Source: Panacagrimonas sp041635265
GTDB taxonomy: Bacteria > Pseudomonadota > Gammaproteobacteria > Nevskiales > Nevskiaceae
DNA length: 11,292 bases
Direction of reading: 5' to 3'
Assembly (NCBI GenBank): GCA_041635265.1
Contig: JBFJJV010000097.1
Location: forward strand, 1-11,292
The position numbers and the translations under genes are program-made. This document shows, one piece after another, positions 1 to 5,985 of the stretch (position 1 is the first letter of the stretch; each line of letters starts with the position of its first letter). The notes beneath the pieces were generated by a model. It ran no database searches. It saw only the letters and a program-made list of their open reading frames with translations, and was not told the DNA's origin.

Positions 1-657
1 GATGGCGTCATGGCTGGCCCGCCGATGTGGTGTGCGCCCGATGTGCCGACCGCTGTTCAGTTCTACCGCGATCTGGCCGAGGCCTGCCCGGATACGGCCA
101 TCTGCGTCTATGCGAATACCGAGGCTTTTCGCTTCGAATTTCCGCGCCCTTTCTGGGCCCAGGTCTCCGAATTACCGCAGGTGATCACCGCCAAATACAT
201 CGGTATCGGCATGCTGCTTCCCGACCTCCAGGTGAGTCAAAAGCGCATCCGCTTCTTGCCACTGGATTTGGATTACTACGGCGCTGCGCGACTGGACCCC
301 GAATTCTGCAGCGCATTCTGGACCAGCGGTGCAGTCTGCGGCCCCAACCCGGTCATGCGTCTGCGCGATGCCGTGGACAAGGCCCGCAGCAGTGGCGACA
401 GCGCGGACTGGGCTGAAGCTCACAAGCTCACCGGTGCGATCGCCCAGACCTATCAGACCCTGTTCCCGAACGGGTCGTTCAAAGAGTTCTCGATGTACAA
501 CATCGGCATCGAAAAAGCGCGCATGGACGCCGCTGGCTGGATGAAGGCTGGCCCTTGCCGTCCGCCCTACCATCTTGTGCCAGAACAGCACCTCGAGGGC
601 GCGCGCGAATCCGGCCGTCGCTGGGCAAAGCTGCACAAAAGTTTAGAGGCGAGCTAA
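1..657 (+). CDS. nahE: trans-o-hydroxybenzylidenepyruvate hydratase-aldolase, NahE/PhnE type (5' partial)
   Basis: This is the C-terminal 218 residues of a class I pyruvate aldolase of the dihydrodipicolinate synthase/N-acetylneuraminate lyase superfamily. In naphthalene and phenanthrene pathways the enzyme hydrates and cleaves the hydroxybenzylidene-pyruvate intermediate into an aromatic aldehyde and pyruvate. The frame is open from base 1 and ends in TAA at 655-657. Against NahE as I remember it, about 118 residues are missing upstream. Seen directly: VYANTEAF with Tyr37 and ITAKYIGIG with Lys65. They are 28 residues apart, as are the catalytic Tyr155 and Schiff-base Lys183 of NahE. PTAVQFYRD, FPRPFWA, YNIG-EKARMDAAGW-KAGPCRPPY near the C terminus are family signatures. 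Those signatures separate it from true dihydrodipicolinate synthases. The dihydrodiol dehydrogenase follows 53 bases later, which supports a role in the upper arene pathway. The exact substrate (naphthalene or larger ring) cannot be read from sequence. Confidence 0.93.
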   Translation, partial: DGVMAGPPMWCAPDVPTAVQFYRDLAEACPDTAICVYANTEAFRFEFPRPFWAQVSELPQVITAKYIGIGMLLPDLQVSQKRIRFLPLDLDYYGAARLDPEFCSAFWTSGAVCGPNPVMRLRDAVDKARSSGDSADWAEAHKLTGAIAQTYQTLFPNGSFKEFSMYNIGIEKARMDAAGWMKAGPCRPPYHLVPEQHLEGARESGRRWAKLHKSLEAS

Positions 658-710
658 ATCGGTCACGCGGACAATCCGCTGCAGGCAAAAAAACTTACCA
701 AGGAGAAGAG

Positions 711-1529
711 ATGATGGGATGGCTAGAAAATACAGTGGCCCTGATCACCGGTGGCGGCTCCGGCCTGGGCCGTGCCCTGGTCGAACGTTTCATCAAGGAG
801 GGAGCCAATGTCGGCGTGCTCGAATCCAACACGCAGCGCGCCGAGGAACTGAGCAAGGCATTTGGTGCGCGGGTAACGGTCACCGTCGGTGACGTAACGT
901 CCTTTGCCGACAACCAGAAGGCGGTGTCAAATACCACCGCCAAATTCGGCAAACTCGATACCTTTATTGCCAACGCCGGCATCTTCGACTTCTTCCAGCC
1001 TCTGGCGGGTTACGAAGGCGACGGACTGGGACAGGCCTTCGATGAGTTGATGGCGGTCAACGTCAAGGGAGGGCTGCTTGGCTCACGCGCGGCGTTGCCT
1101 GAACTGGTCAAGACCGGTGGCAGCGTGATATTCACCATTTCCAACGCGGGCTTTTATCCTGGCGGCGGTGGTCCGGTCTACACCGCCTCGAAGCATGCGC
1201 TGGTCGGTCTGGTCAAACAGCTGGCGCATGAACTGGCGCCCAAGGTCCGCGTCAACGGTGTTGCCCCTGGCGGCATGAAGACCGGACTCAGCGGCCTTAA
1301 TGCAACCGGCACGGCCGGCCAGAGCCTGAATCAGATTGATACCCTTGAAGAGATGCTGGTCGGCATTACGCCGATGCGCATTTCCCCCAAGCCCGAGCAG
1401 TACTGTGCGCCCTATGTCCTGCTGGCCTCGAAGGAAAACTCGGCCCCCACAACCGGGAGCATCATCAATACCGACGGCGGCCTCGGCGCACGCGGCATCG
1501 TCAACGTCAATGGCGGTGAAGATCTCTGA
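711..1529 (+). CDS. bphB: cis-dihydrodiol dehydrogenase (BphB/PhnB-type short-chain dehydrogenase)
   Basis: This NAD-dependent short-chain dehydrogenase rearomatises the cis-dihydrodiol made by a ring-hydroxylating dioxygenase, giving a catechol-type diol. The Rossmann glycine motif TGGGSGLG lies at residues 13-20, GDV at 60-62 and NAG at 88-90. The catalytic triad is Ser144 (TISNAGFYP), Tyr157 and Lys161 (YTASK). VRVNGVAPGG and the C-terminal TDGGLGARG are typical of BphB. The 272-residue length fits the family, and overall it looks closer to biphenyl BphB than to NahB. An AAGGAG ribosome-binding sequence at 700-705 precedes two consecutive ATGs at 711 and 714. Either could be used; 714 has the slightly more usual spacing and 711 is given as the longer form. 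An upstream start near 555 would overlap nahE and is not supported. No dioxygenase gene is in the window, so it must be encoded elsewhere. Biphenyl, naphthalene or phenanthrene diols are all possible substrates. Confidence 0.93.
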   Translation: MMGWLENTVALITGGGSGLGRALVERFIKEGANVGVLESNTQRAEELSKAFGARVTVTVGDVTSFADNQKAVSNTTAKFGKLDTFIANAGIFDFFQPLAGYEGDGLGQAFDELMAVNVKGGLLGSRAALPELVKTGGSVIFTISNAGFYPGGGGPVYTASKHALVGLVKQLAHELAPKVRVNGVAPGGMKTGLSGLNATGTAGQSLNQIDTLEEMLVGITPMRISPKPEQYCAPYVLLASKENSAPTTGSIINTDGGLGARGIVNVNGGEDL

Positions 1530-1583
1530 AGCCCCATTTAAGACTTTAAATCCGTTGCATAAGAAAAATATCTGGAGAGTGTC

Positions 1584-2192
1584 ATGAAACTGTTTTATTT
1601 CCCCGGTGCCTGCTCACTGTCACCACACATTGTATTGCGCGAAGTCGGTGCGAAGTTCGAACTGGTCAAGGTGGACCTTGCCACGCGAAAAACCGAAGCG
1701 GGCGCGGACTTCAGCAAGATCAACCCGCGCGGTTATGTACCCGCCCTGGAACTCGATGATGGCTCGGTGCTGGTAGAAGGCCCGGCGATCATCCAGTATC
1801 TGGCAGATCAGAATCCCTCAGCAGATCTGGCGCCTGCGCCGACCGACCGAGCGCGCTATGAGCTTCATAGCTGGCTAACATTCATCGGCACCGAGCTGCA
1901 CAAGCAATTCTCCCCGCTGTTCAATCCGAACTCGGTTGAAGCGCAGAAAACGGCCAGCATCGAGGCGCTCAAGGGACGCTTCAGCTATCTCGCCGACCAG
2001 CTTTCCGATCGACCTTACGTGATGGGCGACAAATTTTCAGTGGCAGACGCGTACCTGTTCGTCGTCCTGAGCTGGGCGGGATTCATCAAGCTGGACCTGA
2101 GCCCTTGGCCTGTTCTGGGAGCTTATCTGCAGCGCATATCCGAGCGCCCTGCAGTGCTGGCCGCGCTCAAGGCAGAAGGCCTAGCGGGATGA
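1584..2192 (+). CDS. bphK: Beta-class glutathione S-transferase, BphK-like
   Basis: This 202-residue cytosolic glutathione S-transferase closely resembles BphK, which is found in biphenyl and PAH operons. The N-terminal thioredoxin-like domain (about 1-80) has MKLFYFPGAC with Cys10, the GYVPALEL cis-proline segment at 50-57 (Pro53), and EGPAIIQYLADQ at 65-76. The helical C-terminal domain carries SWLTFIGTELHKQFSPLFNP, in which His106 matches the second beta-class active-site residue. FSVADAYLFVVL is the conserved C-terminal folding motif. Family members conjugate or reductively dehalogenate chlorinated ring-cleavage intermediates. The role here (detoxifying epoxide, quinone or halogenated by-products) is inferred. 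A GGAGA sequence sits 7 bases before the ATG. The stop overlaps the start of the regulator (ATGA at 2189-2192), indicating one transcript and probable translational coupling. Confidence 0.95.
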   Translation: MKLFYFPGACSLSPHIVLREVGAKFELVKVDLATRKTEAGADFSKINPRGYVPALELDDGSVLVEGPAIIQYLADQNPSADLAPAPTDRARYELHSWLTFIGTELHKQFSPLFNPNSVEAQKTASIEALKGRFSYLADQLSDRPYVMGDKFSVADAYLFVVLSWAGFIKLDLSPWPVLGAYLQRISERPAVLAALKAEGLAG

Positions 2193-3895
2193 GCAAAGCG
2201 GTGCCTGCGGGCGACAGCCCTAAGCTGCCGAAATCGGCAGCGAGCGTCGACGCAGGCACCATCGAGAAGTTTAATCTGCGGTCGCGCCTGCGCTTCGATC
2301 TCGGCGCGGGGCAGATTTGGCTGGACGAGCAGCGCATGCTGCTGATGCACGCCAAGGCCTTCGGCGCCCTGCGCAAGGAACTCTACGAAACCCTGGGCGA
2401 GCGCCGCGCCCAGGGGGCCCTGCTGCGAATGGGCTATGTGTCCGGGCTGCATCATGCCCGGGTCGCAAGATCACTGTCCGGGCAGGGCGAGGAATTCGAT
2501 ATCTACCGTATCGGCCCGACGCTTCACGAGTTCGAAGGCTTGGTAAAGGTGGAGATCAACGAATACCGAGCCGAGCGGAATGGCGAGTTTTACTGCGACG
2601 CCACATTGAGCAATTCCTGGGAGGCCGACGCCCATGTCGAACATTTTGGCCACGGCCAGGAGTGCGCGTGTTGGAGCCTGGTAGGTTATGCCTCGGGCTT
2701 CACCTCACATCTGCTCGGTCGGGAGGTCGTATTTCGCGAGACCGAGTGCTTTACGCAAGGGCACGACCGCTGCCGAATTATCGGGCTGGCCGCCGAAGCC
2801 TGGGGCGATGACCCGTATCTGGTCTACTTCCGCGCGCAGAATATTGAATGTGAGTTCCGCCAGCTCGAAAGCGAGCTGGAGCGTCTGCGTCAGGAATTAG
2901 GTCAACGCAAACATGACAGCGGCATCGTGGGCAATGCCCCCTCCTTTCGCGCCGCACTTCGCCTGCTCGAGCAGGCTGCCAACAGTGCCATCAATGTTTT
3001 ATTGCTGGGTGAAACCGGCGTTGGCAAGGAATTGTTTGCGCGCTGGCTACACGAAAACGGGCCGCGCGCTGCCAAACCTTTTGTGGCCGTCAATTGCGCA
3101 GCGATTCCACAGGAACTGATTGAATCCGAGCTGTTCGGGGTTCGCAAGGGAGCATTTACCGGCGCCAACGAGTCGCGTCCAGGTCGCTTCGAGCGTGCAG
3201 ACGGCGGCACGCTGTTTCTCGACGAAATCGGCGACCTTTCCCCCTCAGCCCAGGTCAAGCTCTTGCGGGTGTTACAGACAGGTGAGGTGGAACGAGTCGG
3301 AGACGCTCAAGTGCGCAAGGTCGATGTGCGTCTGATCTCGGCGACCAATGTGAACTTGCAACAGGCCATCAGCGAACGCCACTTTCGGGCGGACCTGTAT
3401 TACCGCATCGCGACCTATCCGATTTCGATTCCGCCCCTGCGCGACAGGCGCAGCGATTTGAGCACGCTGGCAAAAGCCCTGATAGAAAAATATGAGCCGG
3501 CTTACAACAAGAAGACCCTGGGCCTGAGCGCGGGCGCCTTGCAAGCACTGCAGGCGCACGACTGGCCGGGCAATGTGCGTGAGTTGGAGAACATGATCGA
3601 ACGCGGGGTCCTGCTCGTCCCTAATGGCGATGAAATTCAGCTTGAGCATTTGTTCGCCGACGTCCCAGCATACAAATCGGCAGCGCTTGGCATCGATCGA
3701 TACGGCAGCCTGCAATCAAATGCCGCAGAAGATTGCGAGTCCCTGCTGGTCGAGGGTTTCGATCTCGCCGCTCATGAAGCGGAACTGATGCGGGCCGCCG
3801 TAGCCCGTGCTTCGGGCAACCTTGCTCAAGCCGCCCGACTTCTCGGAATTACGCGACGGCAACTCGCTTACCGGCTCGAACGAAATAAAATTTGA
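2189..3895 (+). CDS. Sigma-54-dependent aromatic-responsive activator, XylR/DmpR/PhnR family
   Basis: This 568-residue bacterial enhancer-binding protein matches XylR/DmpR in length and layout. The sensory domain with its V4R part covers about residues 25-210. Cys161, Glu184, Cys187 and Cys195 line up with the four zinc ligands of MopR. A heptad-rich linker (about 218-241) follows. The AAA+ domain (about 245-485) has Walker A GETGVGKE at 274-281, the sigma-54-contacting GAFTGA loop at 321-326 and Walker B GGTLFLDEIGDL at 339-350. The C-terminal helix-turn-helix is at about 543-563 (GNLAQAARLLGITRRQLAYR). The start at 2189 overlaps the transferase stop and gives family length; an in-frame start at 2105 would lie deep inside that gene. 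It is co-directional with the upper operon rather than divergent as in dmpR, and lies 126 bases upstream of a sigma-54 promoter that it probably controls. Positions equivalent to the Phe132/Trp134 pocket of phenol sensors are Ala138/Leu140, so the effector may be larger than phenol. Confidence 0.95.
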   Translation: MSKAVPAGDSPKLPKSAASVDAGTIEKFNLRSRLRFDLGAGQIWLDEQRMLLMHAKAFGALRKELYETLGERRAQGALLRMGYVSGLHHARVARSLSGQGEEFDIYRIGPTLHEFEGLVKVEINEYRAERNGEFYCDATLSNSWEADAHVEHFGHGQECACWSLVGYASGFTSHLLGREVVFRETECFTQGHDRCRIIGLAAEAWGDDPYLVYFRAQNIECEFRQLESELERLRQELGQRKHDSGIVGNAPSFRAALRLLEQAANSAINVLLLGETGVGKELFARWLHENGPRAAKPFVAVNCAAIPQELIESELFGVRKGAFTGANESRPGRFERADGGTLFLDEIGDLSPSAQVKLLRVLQTGEVERVGDAQVRKVDVRLISATNVNLQQAISERHFRADLYYRIATYPISIPPLRDRRSDLSTLAKALIEKYEPAYNKKTLGLSAGALQALQAHDWPGNVRELENMIERGVLLVPNGDEIQLEHLFADVPAYKSAALGIDRYGSLQSNAAEDCESLLVEGFDLAAHEAELMRAAVARASGNLAQAARLLGITRRQLAYRLERNKI

Positions 3896-3954
3896 CCCAT
3901 TCGCGATCGCGCCCAATTCGTAAGTGCGTCACACGGGCCTGACCAAATCGGAAG
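3892..3954 (+). promoter_or_regulatory. Candidate upstream activator sites for the XylR/DmpR-type regulator
   Basis: Two related sequences, TTGACCCATTCG at 3892 and CTGACCAAATCG at 3939, share 9 of 12 bases. Each resembles the left half of the XylR/DmpR enhancer consensus TTGANCAATTGNTCAA; the right halves are poorly conserved. They lie about 147 and 100 bases upstream of the predicted transcription start, roughly where enhancer sites are expected. The first overlaps the stop codon of the regulator. This is a weak match and an inference from position and the cognate gene next door. Confidence 0.35.
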
Positions 3955-3985
3955 TTAGCGCGACCCCAAATAACACGGCCTAAAC

Positions 3986-3998
3986 TCTCAAGCTGTTG
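3986..3998 (+). promoter_or_regulatory. Possible IHF binding site
   Basis: TCTCAAGCTGTTG matches the IHF consensus WATCAANNNNTTR at all but one fixed position. It lies between the enhancer-like sequences and the sigma-54 promoter, about 50-60 bases upstream of the predicted start. IHF occupies a similar place in the XylR-controlled Pu promoter and bends the DNA so the activator can reach the polymerase. A single short degenerate match can occur by chance. Confidence 0.35.
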
Positions 3999-4020
3999 AT
4001 TTAAAGAAGAGGCATACGAA

Positions 4021-4036
4021 TGGCACGACCTCTGCT
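4021..4036 (+). promoter_or_regulatory. Sigma-54 (-24/-12) promoter for the lower operon
   Basis: TGGCACGACCTCTGCT fits the sigma-54 consensus TGGCACGRNNNTTGCW with a single mismatch in the fixed positions (C for T in the -12 box). The invariant GG (4022-4023) and GC (4034-4035) are separated by exactly 10 bases, as required. Transcription would start near 4047. The promoter follows directly after a sigma-54 activator gene and reads into the monooxygenase-like and meta-cleavage genes, closely paralleling the dmp Po and xyl Pu promoters. Confidence 0.82.
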
Positions 4037-4112
4037 TCAGCTCTGAAAAATAGTTTTCTGCCCAAGCGAATGGAGCTCAGATTTTCTCGCGCGAAGAGCA
4101 GGGAGAACAAGG

Positions 4113-4319
4113 ATGAAACGCAAAGTCACTGTCTGGCCGACAATAGCTCGGACTCACCGAGAGCGCTGCACACCCGGAGTCGGGTTTTTGTTGCGCTGCA
4201 CAAAAGGTGCGCAGGCGGCCTGTGGATCAGTGCCGAGTAAATTGCGTCGCCTCCGAGGGACTCCCCTGCCGCCCTCGTTCGGCATCTCATTTCGTCGATC
4301 AGGATTCGCTGACCATTGA
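4113..4319 (+). CDS. Small basic leader ORF of unknown function
   Basis: This 68-residue frame starts at an ATG preceded by AGGGAG (4100-4105), the best ribosome-binding sequence near the beginning of the operon. It ends in TGA at 4317-4319, overlapping by one base (TGATG) the ATG of the next gene. Initiation signal and overlap suggest real translation coupled to the downstream gene. The product is rich in Arg and Lys with several Cys, has no membrane segment, and I recognise no domain in it. In a phenol-hydroxylase operon this position would hold dmpK, the roughly 90-residue P0 subunit, but the sequence does not resemble it in this frame. It could be a leader peptide, a remnant, or a chance frame in a roughly 270-base untranslated leader. 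Confidence 0.4.
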   Translation: MKRKVTVWPTIARTHRERCTPGVGFLLRCTKGAQAACGSVPSKLRRLRGTPLPPSFGISFRRSGFADH

Positions 4320-5083
4320 TGCCGGGAATGAATCCAGGCCACGAGCCATTAGCTCAACGGCTCAGGAACATGAGGGAAGCGGCGCTGAATGAGGATCAGC
4401 CGTTCGACTGGCCAGGAATCGCCGAGGATTGTTCCACCCTGTCGCCAGCTGCGCGAGATGCCCTCGTCGCCACCTGGATTCCACTTCGCCACCTCGCCTG
4501 GGCAGTCAGTCTCGACGCAGCAGCCCGAGCCGCCGCCTGCCCCAGATCGCGACCCATAAAAAAGCACCTTGAAAACAGCGCAAGACACTTGGAAATTTGT
4601 CGATTTCTTTCAATCTTGGGATGGGCCCTGGGGCAGGAATCCTCCCTGCAGTCCGCGCGAACGATGTGGCTACAGGCGCCTGAATGGCAATCAATGCGCC
4701 GATACGCCGAGGATGTCATGGCGATCTCCAACCCCGAAGAACGCTCGCTGGCCTTTTCTCTGGTGCTCGATGGCGTCCTCTGGCCCATGCTGGACACGCG
4801 CGCATTACGTCGCCGCCTGGGGGCGGAAGCCGGCCCGCTGACCGCGCAATTCGAGACATTTTTTTCACGCCTCTGCCGCGCCTCCCTCGCCCTTCATCCT
4901 GCAAGGGCGGCAAGGCGCACATTCACCTCTGCCCTCCGGCTCGAATACTGGAGTTCGCGCGCCGCAAGCGCTGTTTTACCTGTCGCCGAGCAGGCTTGGT
5001 CCTGCGATACCGATGAAATGCTCGGCGCGACGATGCACCAGCTTGGGCTAAGCGCGATGCAGGCTGGGCGAGGCGGCGCGTGA
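4319..5083 (+). CDS. Diverged phenol/toluene monooxygenase beta-subunit-like protein (DmpL/P1-like)
   Basis: This 254-residue protein appears to be a distant relative of the beta (P1, DmpL/TomA1) subunit of soluble diiron monooxygenases, which packs against the catalytic alpha subunit. Matching blocks, judged from memory of DmpL, are IPLRHLAWAVSL (54-65), MWLQAPEWQSMRRYAEDVM (116-134), LAFSLVLDGVLWPML (144-158) and WSSRAASAVLPVAEQAW (211-227). They occur in the order and spacing of DmpL. It is about 75 residues shorter, lacking the conserved N-terminal part. There is no ExxH motif, as expected for a non-catalytic subunit. No alpha, effector, ferredoxin or reductase gene adjoins it; instead a second similar protein overlaps its end (GTGA at 5080-5083). 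The ATG at 4319 is chosen because it overlaps the stop of the small ORF; TTG 4316 and ATG 4328 are alternatives. Its function is unknown: a scaffold, a regulator of a distant oxygenase, or a decaying remnant. Confidence 0.7.
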   Translation: MPGMNPGHEPLAQRLRNMREAALNEDQPFDWPGIAEDCSTLSPAARDALVATWIPLRHLAWAVSLDAAARAAACPRSRPIKKHLENSARHLEICRFLSILGWALGQESSLQSARTMWLQAPEWQSMRRYAEDVMAISNPEERSLAFSLVLDGVLWPMLDTRALRRRLGAEAGPLTAQFETFFSRLCRASLALHPARAARRTFTSALRLEYWSSRAASAVLPVAEQAWSCDTDEMLGATMHQLGLSAMQAGRGGA

Positions 5084-5943
5084 GTTCGAGCACCGCACCT
5101 CAGGGCATCGCGCGCGCGCAAATGACATCTGGTCTCGGCTGGTCGCCCGACTATAGAGACAGCGACGCACCGGCGACGTCGGCACATCCGGAGAACATCG
5201 TGATCCGGGAAAAAGCGCTCTGGCCGACAGCCCTGAGTCTGGAAAACAAGCTGTCCTATAACAAGCTGTCCTATCCAGGCCGATCACAACGCCCCAAGGG
5301 CGTGCGCCGGCCAGACGATGCTTCGCGACAGATCATCAGGCTCTGGTACTTGCCGGATTTGCTCGATACCCATGCGGCGCGTCTGGTGCGAGGCTACATT
5401 GGCATAGGACACGCGATTCCGGGCGCACATGCGCTGAGTTGTGCCCTGGCCGCAGATGCCTACAGCTCCCTCGAGGCCATCGCTTCGCCCGCTACAGACT
5501 CGTCAGGGACAGGGCCAATGCAGCAGGAGATGCGCGTGCTTTGCCGGAAATTTTGGCGAACCGCCGCGCGCTTTGGCCCGCTCGAATACCTGGTGAGCAT
5601 TGGCTACCTGTTCGAGAGCCTGTTACACCATCATTTGGAACTGTTGGCAGTCGATGAGCGGCCGCAGTGGAACCCGCAGCGCGTCGCCTGCGGTCGCGAG
5701 CTGCTTTGTTTCATTCTTGAGCAAGATTCGGCTAACGCAGCCGTGGTGCAGACATGGCTGGACCGAGCTGCGCTAAACTGCATCCCATTATTTGAGCACG
5801 CACGCCAGTGTCTTAAGTCTTGGGCCGAGGCAGGCGAACTCAAAAACGGCCCTCAATTCCTAAACCCCTATCCTGAATTATTTTCCGGTCTAGCCCAATA
5901 CGGAATCGATACTCCGGCAATCGCTCTGGTCGCACGACATTAA
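5080..5943 (+). CDS. Second diverged monooxygenase beta-subunit-like protein
   Basis: This 287-residue protein probably starts at GTG 5080, overlapping the previous stop by four bases, which implies coupled translation and a paired product. The first ~85 residues look low in conserved structure and include a five-residue tandem repeat (NKLSY twice, residues 56-65). The rest is helical in character. Two blocks resemble the P1/DmpL fold by eye: FGPLEYLVSIGYLFESLLHH (165-184), like the helix before and within the LVLDGLLQPL segment, and LLCFILEQDSANAAVVQTWL (208-227), like the DmpL segment VLAENDANREQVQAWL. It carries no ExxH iron ligands and no cofactor motif that I can see. It seems paralogous to the preceding gene, but the relation is weaker and could be wrong. 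Two beta-like proteins without an alpha subunit are unusual, so function is not assigned. It lies 42 bases upstream of the semialdehyde dehydrogenase gene, in the same probable sigma-54 transcript. Confidence 0.6.
   Translation: MSSSTAPQGIARAQMTSGLGWSPDYRDSDAPATSAHPENIVIREKALWPTALSLENKLSYNKLSYPGRSQRPKGVRRPDDASRQIIRLWYLPDLLDTHAARLVRGYIGIGHAIPGAHALSCALAADAYSSLEAIASPATDSSGTGPMQQEMRVLCRKFWRTAARFGPLEYLVSIGYLFESLLHHHLELLAVDERPQWNPQRVACGRELLCFILEQDSANAAVVQTWLDRAALNCIPLFEHARQCLKSWAEAGELKNGPQFLNPYPELFSGLAQYGIDTPAIALVARH
5245..5274 (+). repeat. Perfect 15-bp tandem duplication (two copies)
   Basis: AACAAGCTGTCCTAT occurs twice head to tail. The unit is a multiple of three, so the reading frame is kept and the protein gains NKLSY twice. 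It lies in the poorly conserved N-terminal part of the second beta-subunit-like protein. It looks like a recent slippage or duplication event in a region under weak constraint. Confidence 0.95.
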
Positions 5944-5985
5944 ACTCGCGCGAATTCCTTCCTCACACAGCTGAAAACACAAATC

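Noticed and set aside
172..636. Long minus-strand open frame opposite the hydratase-aldolase gene
   Set aside because: It is a shadow in GC-rich coding sequence; the + strand frame carries clear NahE catalytic motifs and the antisense product shows no recognisable domain.
555..710. Upstream extension of the dihydrodiol dehydrogenase
   Set aside because: It overlaps the NahE-type coding end and lies before the AAGGAG ribosome-binding sequence; the added residues do not match the family.
2105..2188. Upstream extension of the sigma-54 activator
   Set aside because: It would overlap the transferase C terminus by 84 bases; the ATG at 2189 gives family length and a typical ATGA junction.
3902..3911. 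Perfect palindrome CGCGATCGCG just after the regulator stop
   Set aside because: It has no loop and no T-run, so it is not a Rho-independent terminator; ten bases in GC-rich DNA is not remarkable, though it overlaps an enhancer-like half-site.
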